A stretch of DNA of 64,000 nt from Ryuthela nishihirai (GCA_038380435.1 JAWZYU010000027.1:6073156-6137155); one strand, 5' to 3'; shown: positions 54,300 to 64,000, counted from the first letter of the stretch. The notes: generated from the sequence alone by a model not told the origin. Program-made: numbers and translations.

Positions 54300-54720
54300 T
54301 ATGGTACCTCAATAACTTATTGCCATCATCAGGATGCTTTCTTTCAATTTTGAAAATTTCAACCGTTGTCCCAACGTATAAAGGAGGTGAACATTTAAAA
54401 ATTTCAAATTACAAGCCGATGTCTTTGTTATCAATTTTTTCAAAAAGTTTCAAAAATTAATTAAAACTAGAATTTTAAACTTTTTGAACAAAAATAATTA
54501 ATTTTCTCTACATCAATATGGTTTTAGGAAAAAAAAATAGCGCTTTTTATGTCCAAAAAGAGCACAATAGTTTTCACTTCATCATTCATAGCTCTGTACA
54601 TTGTGGAAGTCAATTGTAATAAGCATCTTATCTCTATTTTTTCAAACCATGTTGATGTAGAGGAAAATAATTATTTTTGTTCAAAAAGTTTAAAATTCTA
54701 GTTTTAAATAATTCTAGTTT
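54300..54720. pseudogene. Second LINE RT fragment folded into an inverted repeat
   Basis: Plus strand 54350-54540 reads ILKISTVVPTYKGGEHL, SNYKPMSLLSIFSKSF, then in a shifted frame KTRILNFLNKNN, LHQYGFRKK, which is the finger region of a jockey/CR1-type reverse transcriptase. The minus strand from 54706 repeats KTRILNFLNKNNYFPLHQHG and goes on to LLQLTSTMYRAMNDEVKTIVLFLDIKSA (motif A of RT). The shared ~62 bases form inverted arms (54463-54526 and 54645-54706). Two LINE pieces thus meet by their 3' sides. Confidence 0.7.
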
Positions 54721-55372
54721 TTTAATAAATTGCAAAGCGATTTGAAAATGGTAATACAAGAACAAGTGCATTTGTTAGTTTTATTGCATCACTACGGAGC
54801 AAAACCATTACACAAAACTTTATATATTTGCATTTGACGCCAGAAATATTCAACAGTATATAGAAATCATTAAAGATCGAATAAATTTTAATGTTTTCAC
54901 GACAACTGAAAATTGGATTTATGAATTTGGAGATATAGAAATAATTCTTTAAAATTAAGGGGACTGTTCTTATATTTCTGATTTTTAATGTTTTTCTTCT
55001 TTCTTTTGATCTTTTTTTAGGATGTTTAAAATTAAATGAAATAATTGTTGGAATTACAATTATTTCCTTACATTTTTTGCTTTCTAAGTTATTGATGCGA
55101 GCATTATGGAAAATATTAACATTGTCGCTTTTAATGTTCTTTTATGCATTTTTAACCAGTTAACTCATGTACGAGTCTGAACTCTTCTGGTGTTACGAAT
55201 TTCCAGAAATATTTTGTAAATAGTTATATTGTATCATAAATGCACTATAGGAGAAAAGCATTCCAACACCTGGAAGAATTAATGCCATATTATTGAAACA
55301 CAGGCAGTTGTTAAGATACATACAATATGTGCGATTGATTACATTATCAAAAAAATATGGAAAATTACCACT
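54721..55372. other. No recognised element
   Basis: AT-rich, no gene supported. Confidence 0.35.
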
Positions 55373-55687
55373 TTACGTACCTTGTAAATGGCGCCACATG
55401 TGTGCGAATGTGATGGGAATGCGGCCACCAAAGTTGGCCACATCTCTGTACGACAAAACAGCTTCTTTAAGTGAGATTATTCTTCCACGCTCAAAGTCTG
55501 TTAACTGTTGGAACGACTCTCGACGTCTGCGTAAGGTCAGCTTCAGCTGTTTAGAGCAATTTCCACAACGCTTTGTCAACCAGGGAGCTTTGGTTGCCTT
55601 TATCTGTGCTGAACAGATCCGAACCTGTAACGTCAGCTCACGTCTGTCCAATCGTTTCGATCGTCCTGCAAACCTAATCATTTCCAT
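55373..55687 (-). pseudogene. Tc1-like N-terminal fragment
   Basis: The frame contains SFQQLTDFERGRIISLKEAVLSYRDVANF, matching the first helix-turn-helix of a Tc1 transposase (LTDFERGRIIGLxEAGxSYRxIA type). No catalytic part follows, and the region before it is not transposase-like. Element ends were not located. Confidence 0.6.
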
Positions 55688-57309
55688 GCAATTCCGTATA
55701 CTACCGCCTCCCTAAATTTCGTCACATTTGCATAACTTCTTGCAAGTGTGGCATTTTCTATTTCCTGTAGTGTACTCTGAATGGAAATAAAAGACTACTC
55801 CAAAGTATTTCTCATTACTGAACACAAATGAAATGATCAACTGGTGCTTTCCACTTCAATTTACAATTTCGCCAGGAGAATAAAGAAAGAAAATTTGTCA
55901 AAACACCTTAGATGCTATTTACCTTTAATCCATTGGCTACGGCTTGACCAAACTACCTGGTGCTTTCTGAATGCCTTATTTTCTCAATGTATTGCATTAA
56001 ATACTTTATTTGATCTTAATTGAATCTAACTGATTGCTTTGAGAAAGCAATTCTTAAATTACTTTCTCGACGTGTTGCATTCAATACTTCATTTTCTCTA
56101 TTTCATACAGAACCAAAAAGCTTTTCAACCAAATGAATATTCTTTCTATATTTCCTTTATCAGATGGAATATAGTGCGGAGTGAGCATCATCTGTTCTCA
56201 TTCTCTCTGAGGTACATTCTTCTTCTTTATTAATATAACGGAAAATACTTTTTATTATAATATTAGAATTAGCAAACCTTCTCTTTTCTCATTTCAATAA
56301 CTGTGAATATAGGAAAAAAAGATTAAGATTTTTGTACATTTGTTTTAGTTTTTCACTAACTTTAAGCAAATCTCAGTTACTTTAGATATGAAGAGATATT
56401 TTTATCTTTGAAAGAACGAAGGAATTATCCTCGAACTTTGCTTTCTGAAGAAATGTTTGTTTTTTTTTATCTGAACAAATCGTGTTGAGAAATAATTTCC
56501 AGAAAATCTTTGTTCTTAATAGTCTGAAGTTGAGGCTTTCGTAAAATGCTTCCAAATATTCTCTAAAAGTACTGCTCTTGGGCAACTTAAATTATCCCGC
56601 TCCACACGGTTACAGGTTTGTCCTGCCTTCTAAAAATTTTACTTCTTGAAATCTCAAGTATCGTCTGAAATCCTCATCGCCAATGGCTAAGTGCAGAAGT
56701 ATATACATTAGAATTCAATTCTCCTTTTTGGATTATGAAAGGAATCAGAAATTGTTTTCTCAATTAGAAACTTCCATCTCAAGTTCTGCCTCTCTATATA
56801 ATGTACTGCATTCAACACTTCATTTGCTCAAATACTTCAAATGGCAATTTCTATGTACATCGAAATAATCTCTTACATCTAAGGTTAAAGAAAAATTTTA
56901 CTCTTCCAAAGTTTACGCAAAGAAAGCAATTTTATTCTTTAAACTTCTAAATTAAGTGTTTCACAGTCTGTTTTTGAAAGGATGCATTCACTTCAAAATA
57001 AGTTTTTTTTTAATTCGATGCAATCGTGTAAGTTTACAGATTTGCAATCAGGTCTCTTTGTAAAGTGCTCCATTGATTTCAATTTAGTTATTTTTAGTTT
57101 ACGTTTAGCTCATTCACTTTTCATAGTAGGATTCGCCGCCGTCTTTTCACATTCATAATTCACTTTCATATTCATAACTTCGTTTTTTGAAATGTATTTT
57201 TTAAATTTCAAATCAATTACTGCATCATTTGTTATTTTACTGACTATGCCATATAATCTATCCTACTCTAAAGAGATTAATTCATTGTTTATCTCAACTA
57301 TTTTCACTG
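55688..57309. other. No recognised element
   Basis: 1.6 kb without repeats shared with the window and with only short frames (56039-56233, 56382-56585, 56683-56868, 57192-57386). TTTGCTCAA/TTCAATACTTCATTT-like wording recurs loosely near 56083 and 56811. Possibly unique DNA. Confidence 0.35.
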
Positions 57310-57440
57310 TGAAATATTCTGCTAATACTAGGTTTAGAGGAAATAATGCCTTGAGCTGGGTGGGATTCGAAACTACGGCCTCCTGAAAACGTGTAAATCG
57401 CTCTGACCACTGAGCTACCGACCACTGATCAAGATTTCCC
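57310..57440 (-). mobile_element. tRNA-like repeat family C, copy 1
   Basis: Minus strand: CGGTAGCTCAGTGGTCAGAGC (A box), an anticodon arm, CGTAGTTTCGAATCCCACCC (B box), then GCTCAAGGCATTATTTCCTC, a body shared with the pair at 58689-59056. The shared non-tRNA body indicates a SINE rather than a tRNA gene. Confidence 0.7.
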
Positions 57441-57528
57441 GTCTCATACCCTAGTCTAGGGATTCTGAACGTGGGATACACCGTGATAGCTCAAAAGTCG
57501 CTAGATATATATTACGTATATATATGTC

Positions 57529-58482
57529 ACGGTGAAAGTGATTAATCCGGTGATTATGCATAATCGCCGGTTATTATGCATAATCACCAATCATCTTGGT
57601 AAGTTTGATAAATTTCACTAAATTTCCCAGTTTTACCGGCGATTATACATAATTCCCAAATGTAGTTGGCAAATTTGATAGATATGCCAGAATTTCTCAC
57701 TTTTACCGGCGATTATGTATAATTCCCAAATGAATTTGGTAAGTTTGATATATTCCCTGAGTTATAGGGTAAAAACCGTGACAACGTAATATGACCTCTG
57801 AGAAACCAAAAAAGACAGAAAAGTTAAAAAAAAACACTTTCCACCCCTAAAATGTAAAGTCTAAAACAGGAATTCGTCTTCGGAATTATAAAAAAAGCTC
57901 AAAAAAGATTTAAGCCCAGTAAGAAGGAATGAGTAAAAGACGGCCATGTTAATCCTAGATAGGATTAACATGGCCGTCTTTACTCATTCCTTCTCACTGG
58001 ATTAACTAAGTACGATTTTTCATATTTACATTTGACATTATGCATAATAGCCTGTCTAGGATTAAAATGGCCGTCTTTACTAATTCGTTCTCACTGGGCT
58101 TAAAATTTTTTTGGGGCTTTTTTTATAATTCGGACGACAAATTCCTTTTTTAGACATAGATTTTAAGGGTGGAAAGTGTCTTTTTCACCTTTTCTGTCTT
58201 TTTTGGTTTCTCAGAGGTCATATTTCGTTTCTCACGGTTTTTACCTTAACTCGGAGAATATATCAAACTTACCAAATTCATTTGGGAATTATACATAATC
58301 GCAGGTAAAAATGAGAAATTCTGGCATATTAATCAAATTTACCAAATTCATTTGGGAATTATGTAAAATCGCCGGTAAAAGTGAGAAATTTAGTGAAATT
58401 TATCAAACTTACCAAGGTGATTGGTAATTATGCATAATAACCGGCGATTATGCATAATCGCTGGATTATTCACTTTTACCGT
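57529..58482. mobile_element. 954-bp palindromic element with TTATGCATAA motifs
   Basis: Terminal repeats ACGGTGAAAGTGATTAATCC and GGATTATTCACTTTTACCGT open arms of more than 400 bases that are imperfect reverse complements. TTATGCATAATCRCC/GCCGG words recur several times in each arm. A secondary palindrome at 57916-58000 (centre near 57958) adds a third copy of GGCCATGTTAATCC. The flanks are TATATATG-type and palindromic, so the target duplication is ambiguous. No coding capacity; the superfamily is unknown to me. Confidence 0.85.
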
Positions 58483-58688
58483 AACATATATATAGGATAT
58501 ATATTAAAATGAAACTAACGTGTTACATAATTTTTAACTCGTATTTTTAAAACAAAGTTACGCAATATAATTAAAACAAGAAAATACATCAATCATATTG
58601 GAGTAGGCAATTATTTTTAAGAAATAAGAAAGAACTTGAACTTTTGCAAAACTATTTAAATTCAAAATGAAAACTTGAAGGTATTCAC
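58483..58688. other. AT-rich spacer
   Basis: No feature seen. Confidence 0.4.
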
Positions 58689-59056
58689 TGAGCATTTAAC
58701 CATTATTAAGCTGTTTTACCTAAGAGGATGAAGATGGGTATAGAAGAAAAAATTGCCTTGTACCGGGTGGGATCTGAACCTACGATCTCCTGATGACATC
58801 TCAGGTGCTCTGACCATTGAGCTACCGGCCGCTGATCACTCTCTCCTCCACTGCTGATGTTATGCTATACACCATCTGGTCAACCACTGTCAGCTCACTA
58901 ATAAGCAGTAGAGGTGATTTGATCAGCGTCCGGTAGCTCAGTGGCCAGAGCACCTGACATGTCATCAGGAGATCGTGGGTTCAGATACCACGCAGTTCAA
59001 CGCAATTTTTTTCCTCTTACCTAAAACAACTTAATAGTGGTTAAATACTCATTAAA
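58689..59056. mobile_element. Inverted pair of tRNA-like repeats, family C copies 2 and 3
   Basis: Minus copy 58689-58845 and plus copy 58917-59056 are mirror images: TGAGCATTTAACCATTATTAAGC at the left end, GCTTAATAGTGGTTAAATACTCA-like at the right. Both carry CCGGTAGCTCAGTGG, a CTGACATGTCATCAGGAGAT anticodon arm (CCTGA/TCAGG-type stem) and a T arm, with the B box decayed in both (GGGTTCAGATCCC in the minus copy, GGGTTCAGATACC in the plus copy). Parts of the centre (CACCTCTACTGC and its complement) pair too. Confidence 0.8.
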
Positions 59057-59120
59057 TCAATGATGAGATGTGAATTCATTTGTCTTGGTATTCCTTCTGC
59101 TATTAACTCCGATTTAACAG

Positions 59121-59512
59121 GGGGCGGGGGTGGCTCAGTCGGTAGCGCGCCAGGTTCGTAATCTGTAGTTACCAGGTTCGAGTCCCAGCTGGGTCAGCGT
59201 TCAGATTTATCTCCGCAAAATTCCGCGCCCTGCCCACGGTCAGTAGGGGACACCGATGGGCTTGAAAAAGCCGCCGTCCGTCGGATGGGACGTTAAGCCG
59301 TGGCTCCGTGTGCGGGAGAGAGCCATACCCTGTGCACGTTAAAGAACACGCTGGATGGCCTTGACGGGAGGCTACCATCTGTCTCCCAACAGCTGTTCCA
59401 GTGGGTCCCTTCCCCCAACCTTCTCTGAGCCTTCGGGTTCCATGTGACCTGGCCATTTAGCCCATGGTGTGCAAAAAAGTGCCGCTCAGAGGTAAAACAA
59501 CCCAACCCAACT
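59121..59512 (+). mobile_element. SINE-A copy 12
   Basis: Full-length, plus strand, with intact boxes and a two-unit ACCCA tail. It has an extra GA in GGGAGAGAGCC. No convincing target duplication was found. Confidence 0.92.
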
Positions 59513-59997
59513 CTTCCAGGAGTTTGGAGAGGGGAATTCGGAAAGAAATGAAAAAATTGTTTTCTGGGTTGGATAGATATCAATAAATTAATAGTATTCG
59601 CATTTTCCGAATCTTACATTATTTTTAATATCTACCGTTAAACGACTCCGTTAGTTAGAATATGACAAAGCGTTTACTCTTTGGAAACCAGCATTCCCCA
59701 TCTATCAAAGGCGATTGGTCTTTCTGGTTTTGTATGCATTAAGTCATGGCTGTTTTGAAACCCAGCTGGTTTCCTGAAAACCGAAAGAATTCGCAATGAA
59801 TGTTTACTAGAGCAAATTCAGCCATACACACTACATACCCAGATGGGACTAAGGCCGCTGAAACTCTTGTCTCATGAGTATCGGAGCTGTAGGACCATGA
59901 AGAAGAAGCGCCACCGAGTCCCAACGATGCGGGATCTTGAAGGTTATCGATCTGAAGCCAAGGAAGCTGGGTAAATAAACTCAACCTTGTAAGGAGA
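59513..59997. other. Small family D piece, otherwise nothing
   Basis: 59555-59650 (TTTTCTGGGTTGGATAG, TTCGCATTTTCCGAATC) matches one unit of the old ~300-bp repeat. The 95-codon minus frame 60026-59739 is unassigned. Confidence 0.45.
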
Positions 59998-60360
59998 GAC
60001 GGGGGTTGGCTCAGTAAGTAGAACACCAGACTTGAAATCTATAGTTCCCAGTTCGAGCCCCAACTCTTTCAAAGTTGAGAATTATCTACTTTAACTTCGA
60101 CCTTGCCCTCATTGAGAAATGGGCCACAGATGGGCTTGGAACGGTCGCCGTCCTTAATGACCGGATGGGAGTTTCAACCATGGGCCCATGTGAAGGAAGG
60201 ACATACTCTGTGGACGTTACAGAAAGCAATGGTCTTTAAGGGAGGTTTCTATCTGTCACTAGTTGGGTAAGGGGATCTACTGGATAGCTGTTAAGCTGTC
60301 CAGCAGATCCCCTTACCCAACCTTCTTTGAGTCCATTGTGAACGGAAAAGCCCAGCCTAG
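59998..60360 (+). mobile_element. Old SINE-A copy with inverted duplication
   Basis: Diverged plus-strand copy: head GGGGGTTGGCTCAGTAAGTAG, B box GTTCGAGCCCC, then recognisable body. At the site equivalent to the middle of the 3' monomer an inverted copy of about 28 bases was added (60262-60321). Confidence 0.85.
60262..60321. repeat. Hairpin inside old SINE-A, 28-bp arms, 4-base loop
   Basis: Arms 60262-60289 and 60294-60321 pair with two G-T type mismatches. The right arm is the normal SINE-A segment (AGCTGTTCCAGTGGGTCCCC region); the left arm is its inverted copy. The site is the same SINE segment as in the hairpin at 13040-13096. Confidence 0.9.
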
Positions 60361-60687
60361 GTTATAAAAATTATTACTATTCTTTTCTTCTAAGGGCGAA
60401 CGACGAATTGAGTGCGAGTTTTGAGACACAATTTTAAACATGAAAGATAATTTAATTGAATGTTTTAACCTAGAACATCACACATTTTTCAGCTCCCATG
60501 ATTTCACGTCCGAGTCTCTTACATTCGGATATTTTTTATTTGGTCATTTTTTATTCCCATTTTTTATTTTTTACTAAATACTGGTTATTTTAATCAATTT
60601 TGTTTTGCATCATTGTTGCATTTTATTCTACATCTTTATTAATAGAGATTTTTTTACAGCTGGGTTGTGTTATTTTAAATTTTTACA
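60361..60687. other. No recognised element
   Basis: AT-rich, T-runs. Nothing supported. Confidence 0.4.
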
Positions 60688-60812
60688 CTCGGCCGTCCCA
60701 TGGCCGAGTGGTTAGCGCGCTTGGCTACTGATCTAAGGGACCTGGGTTCGAGCCCCGGGTCCCTTAGATCAGTAGCCAAGCGCGCTAACCACTCGGCCAT
60801 GGGACGGCCGAG
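60688..60812. repeat. 59-bp-arm palindrome of a tRNA head, 7-base loop
   Basis: Arms 60688-60746 and 60754-60812 are complementary at every position but one, and that one (60743/60757) is a G-T pair. The loop is TTCGAGC, the centre of the B box. An RNA made from either strand would fold into a 59-pair hairpin. Confidence 0.97.
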
Positions 60813-60935
60813 TATGTGTCGTTTTTCTGCTGAAGTCCTGCCATCCTCTCAGACTTTGTACTATGGCATATAAACTGACAGGCTCCTGTCAGACCTATGT
60901 GGCAAGCAGCTGCTTGAAGGGGTATTTATTTTTTT
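60688..60935 (+). mobile_element. SINE-B copy 4 with a palindromic tRNA head
   Basis: Plus strand. The tRNA-like head (60688-60759) is followed by its own inverted copy and only then by the normal body from TATGTGTCGTTTTTCTGC, which contains GACAGGCTCCTGTCAGACC and ends GGGGTATTTATTTTTTT. The short AAGGCATGGATG link normally between head and body is missing. Confidence 0.95.
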
Positions 60936-61379
60936 ATTTTTTATTTATAAATATCGCGTTGTTTTACATTTATACTCGTATTCTTTGTTGTTTAATACCG
61001 GGTGATCCAAAGAAACAGAAAAAGTAAAAATGCAATGATTCGAAAAGTGTAGACAGCAGCACGATGCTGTTTTCACAGAAATGCACAGAAAGACAAGGGA
61101 TTTTTTTTAAATAACGGAAAATTTTATTTCCAGAATAGTTACATTTCCTACCGACAGGTGGCGCTTCAGTCGTGTCAGTAGTAGAGGCACTATATAGGTA
61201 GAGGTTGGCCATCTCAAAATTGGACACCATGTTTTGTCGTCGCTCGGATTGTTTAGCTTACATAGCTGAATGGTATTGCACGAATACTTATGGATTCATG
61301 AAAAGGTAGGGTAATATTTGATACAGATTTCAGTGTTCATGATTGGAAGCACTTTAGAAAACGGCTAGAAAAAGAAAAA
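60936..61379. other. Probable worn transposon end
   Basis: ACCGGGTGATCCAAAGAAAC at 60997-61016 looks like a DNA-transposon terminus. Bases 61150-61250 (GTGTCAGTAGTAGAGGCAC, AGAGGTTGGCCATCTC) are matched in reverse near 63895-63995. The minus frame 61230-60970 has no family that I recognise. Confidence 0.4.
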
Positions 61380-62340
61380 GTAAATTTTACGGCTTTTTTT
61401 CTTTAAACAAAAAAAGAATTTCGTTTTGTTGTCTTGTCCGTCTGTAGACATCGAACTATTTTTGTTTATACAGATAAATAAAAAAAATTTTTTTGTGTTA
61501 GATAGGAATTAATGATATATTACGATTTACATTTTTCGAATCTCCCAAAAGTTACAACTGCGCCCTCGAACGGTGGAAAAATTTGAAAATTCCCAAATAT
61601 CAAACGAATATTCCAAACGATGTAGTTACGTTAGAAGTTCAAAATTTTAGTGTTGAAATGTGAAGGTTACGAAATTACCACTGGCAACAATCACTTGACC
61701 CTTTAGGCCCAGGGGGGAGGTGAATGCAGCTTTTTTTTGTTTTAACAGAAAAGTGTGTGTTTCTAGAGATAATTTAAAAATTCTTCTCGGTTTGGTCAGG
61801 TATTGATTAAATATTACAACTTGCATTTTGCGAATTTCCCAAAAGCTAAAACTGCGCGATCTAACGGTGGAAAAAATCGAAAAATACCAAATATTTAAAA
61901 CGAATATTGCAAATGATGTAGTTATGCTAGAAAATTTAAATTTTGGTGGTGGAATGTGACAGTCTTGAAAATTCCATTGACAACAATGAGTTGACCCTAA
62001 GCCTAAGGAAGGGAAGAAACGGAACGGTTTTGTTTTAAGAGGTAATTGGAAACCTCTTTTTAAGTTGGTTAATAACGAAATGTAATTCGCATTTTCAAAG
62101 GAAGTTTTAATTTATGTCATTAGAGATCACTAAATGTCGAAAGTGCAAAACTTTTAATGAATGTTTCAAGTGATCTCTTTATGATAGAAATTTCAGCATT
62201 AGAGTTCTGTTATGGTAGAAATTCCACTGACAGCAATGATCTGCCCACTATTTTCAGAGGAGCGAGAGAAAGGCAACTTTCTAAATTTAAGAACTAAAAG
62301 AATAATACTTTTTATGTTTTATAATTACTAATAAAATACT
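61380..62340 (+). repeat. Family D, three tandem units
   Basis: Unit landmarks recur at 61617 (GATGTAGTTACGTTAGAA), 61914 (GATGTAGTTATGCTAGAA) and 62171 (GATCTCTTTATGATAGAA), i.e. with spacings of about 300 and 260 bases. Each unit contains a TAACGGTGGAAAAA or similar phrase and a TTGACCC phrase. No coding capacity. Confidence 0.75.
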
Positions 62341-62366
62341 AATATGTGCATTTCCCCCTTCATATA

Positions 62367-62505
62367 TTAAAAAATAAATAAATAACCCCTCAAGCAGCTG
62401 CATGTACAGAGATCTGACAAGAACCTGTCAGTTTATACACAATAGTAGAAGGTCCATGAGGATGGCGGGACTTCAGCAGAAAAAAACAGGAACATCCATA
62501 ATTAA
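62367..62505 (-). mobile_element. SINE-B copy 5, headless
   Basis: 3' body only on the minus strand (ACCTGTCAGTTTATAC and CTCAAGCAGCTGCATG on the plus strand). The tRNA head is absent, consistent with 5' truncation. It lies between plus- and minus-oriented family D arrays. Confidence 0.8.
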
Positions 62506-62519
62506 AACTTTTAAGGAGT

Positions 62520-63490
62520 GAAAAAGTAGGCAAAGGAAAAACTTCATTCTCTTTGAAAATGAGATTCCCATATGCGCCAGAGGCGATATGCGTTCTTCTA
62601 GTTATTTTATACTTTCAGTACCCTCTGGCAGTAGAAATTCGGACTACTGTATAATTGAGAAAATAAACTATTAAATATTTTATTAGTACCTCTAATGTGA
62701 AAAAAAAAGTTTTTCATTTATATCTTAAAGCAGAAAAGTTGCATTTTACCAATGGGACAAATTATTACTATCAGGGTAAACCACTTGATCATTACACTCT
62801 ACGACCAAAAACTTAAGTTTCTAGCAAAAATAGATCGTTTGCAATATTTATTTAAAGATTTGGTATTTTCCAGCTTCTTCTGCCACTAGAGGTCGCCTTT
62901 CGAGTTTTTATTTACCGCCTTTAGCACTCTCTAACACTGGAAATTGCAGCTAATGGGGATTCGAAAAACGTAAATATTAATATTTTTGTGGAAAAAAAAT
63001 TCGCCGACATACGGGATTCGAACCCGCAGCTCTCCAGAAATATGCAAGATCATTCTAACTTGTTGAACTAAAGCCGGCTTTTTTCACAAAAAAACATTTA
63101 TTGATTTATAGACGTCTAAACGTCTACAGGTAATGCTGAAATCATTAATATTTTGTTAGTGTCTGTAAAACAAAAACAAAAAAAGAAAAACTTTCCATTT
63201 ATCTTTTTAAAAATGTTTCATTTTCGCATCTCCCTTTTGGGTAAGATGGCAGAACCTTGTTGCCGTTGTAAACCTTCTGACCATAACACTCTACAACCAA
63301 AATTTCAGATTTCCTGTTTAAATAGTTTGCTTGTAATATTCGTTTGAAATTTTAGCATTTTCCATCTTTTCCCACCGCTAGAAGGCTCTATTAAAGCTAT
63401 TGAAAATTTTCAAAATTGCTAATTGCAATATTTGTTCGACACCTATCCAACTCAAAAAGAATTTTTCATTTAGCTCTAAAAGTAAAAAAA
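62520..63490 (-). repeat. Family D, inverted units
   Basis: After the shared CATTCTCTTTGAAAATGAG end at 62545, units continue in the opposite orientation: TAGAGGTCGCC at 62886, CTAACTTG/tRNA-like insertion near 63003, CCGCTAGAAGGCTC at 63375, TCCAACTCAAAAAGAATTTTT at 63446. They mirror 61380-62340. Confidence 0.6.
63003..63078 (-). tRNA. tRNA-like sequence, probably a pseudogene
   Basis: On the minus strand it starts GCCGGCT and ends GTCGGC, giving six acceptor pairs (one G-T). It has an A-box-like TAGTTCAACAAGTTAGAA, and a perfect T arm GCGGGTTCGAATCCCGT. The anticodon arm (CTTGCATATTTCTGGAG) does not fold into a convincing stem, and its layout resembles family C. No intron or terminator is evident. 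It could be a SINE head. Confidence 0.45.
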
Positions 63491-64000
63491 TTGATTGTCT
63501 ATAGACGGACAGCCAGGTGGAAAGACAAATGGACAGACAACAGTTAACAGACAGACAGAGAATCAGATGAACAAATACTGCACAGGCAGCTGACAAAGTG
63601 AAACATTAGATCGTTTTTCAAACGAACCTTAAAAGAAATTATTTGTTGGTTTTCAGTTAGCTCGTTTCACTTTTGCAGCCATTTGCCGTCTTCTGATAGA
63701 GTTTCTCGAGGAAAAATATTCATTAAATTATTTCTTTGAGTGAAATTTTTACTCCAAAATGCAGCGCAGTGAGGCTTGCATAAAATGTGAAAGCTTTTAT
63801 AGACAAAAAATTGGTAGAAATATATAAAACTATAACAACTGAGAAGTTTTAACTTGGTACATACACTAACTCATAGGCTTACGCCTCACGGTACAACAAA
63901 ACATGACATCCATAAACCACGTGACTCAACAACCAATGGCAGTGAATCATCGAGATGGCCAGCCTCTAACTATACAGGACCTCTAGTCAGTAGTTTGTAG
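63491..64000. other. No recognised gene
   Basis: GACAGACAGAC-type repeats at 63490-63570, then AT-rich sequence. The last ~110 bases share AACATGACATCC, GAGATGGCCAGCCTCTA and CCTCTAGTCAGTAG with the complement of 61150-61250, so they belong to a dispersed repeat cut by the window edge. Confidence 0.4.

Noticed and set aside
10561..59190. SINE-A heads as functional tRNA-Thr genes
   Set aside because: The head is followed by the same 300-base body and tail and is flanked by TSDs, and the acceptor stem cannot be closed; these are SINEs.
60701..60760. Two opposite tRNA-Leu/Ser genes
   Set aside because: The same head is attached to the SINE-B body at other loci, and the second head is an exact inverted copy.
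1..64000. CRISPR array or bacterial operon
   Set aside because: Tandem repeats here lack unique spacers of constant length, and all coding remnants are eukaryotic transposon proteins.

Overview
This window is eukaryotic, almost certainly metazoan, AT-rich, and consists almost entirely of transposable elements and their debris. I found no host protein-coding gene I can defend. The mix is RTE-clade LINEs, many DD34E Tc1 relatives, hAT deletion derivatives, several tRNA-derived SINE families and foldback MITEs. This fits an invertebrate, most likely an arthropod (an arachnid is my guess), but no single sequence proves the species.

Four layers can be separated. (1) A young tRNA-derived SINE, called SINE-A here (about 387 bp, Thr-like head, tail of ACCCA units), has about a dozen nearly identical copies, most with clear 10-15 bp target-site duplications (TSDs). 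Older, diverged SINE-A copies also exist, and one was split by a younger copy. (2) A second tRNA-derived SINE, SINE-B (Leu/Ser-like head), and a third tRNA-like family, C, are also present. (3) An RTE-clade LINE has AP endonuclease plus reverse transcriptase, ends in a GAT repeat, and occurs in four substantial copies and one edge fragment, all disabled. (4) DNA transposons include five Tc1-type remnants, two kinds of non-autonomous hAT element with 8-bp TSDs, and several palindromic elements.

Layout. 0-9.4 kb: an RTE insertion whose 5' half is inverted, sitting inside an old ~300-bp repeat family. 9.4-13.8 kb: a Tc1 pseudogene next to a SINE-A insertion, then a SINE nested in a SINE. 14.2-15.5 kb: a degenerate satellite. 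16.7-28.5 kb: SINEs, minisatellites and three more RTE copies. 29.4-36.7 kb: a near-identical 3.2-kb direct duplication carrying SINE-B, Tc1 with a hAT MITE inside it, and a palindromic MITE at its right edge. 40-50.3 kb: SINE-A copies, an internally deleted hAT, an internally deleted Tc1, nested palindromes, and a 1.57-kb SINE-A with seven extra 169-bp monomers. 50.8-55.7 kb: a nearly full-length Tc1, a decayed copy of an uncharacterised multicopy protein family, and LINE reverse-transcriptase debris. 57.3-64 kb: a 954-bp palindromic element, an inverted pair of tRNA-like repeats, SINEs with inverted duplications, and an inverted array of the ~300-bp repeat.

The best candidates for something unusual are the twin-primed RTE insertion (4428-8329), the tandem SINE-A array within a single TSD (48716-50287), and three SINE copies that carry long inverted duplications of their own sequence, one being a 59-bp-arm palindrome of the tRNA head (60688-60812). 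All alignments were made by eye; identities are not computed.
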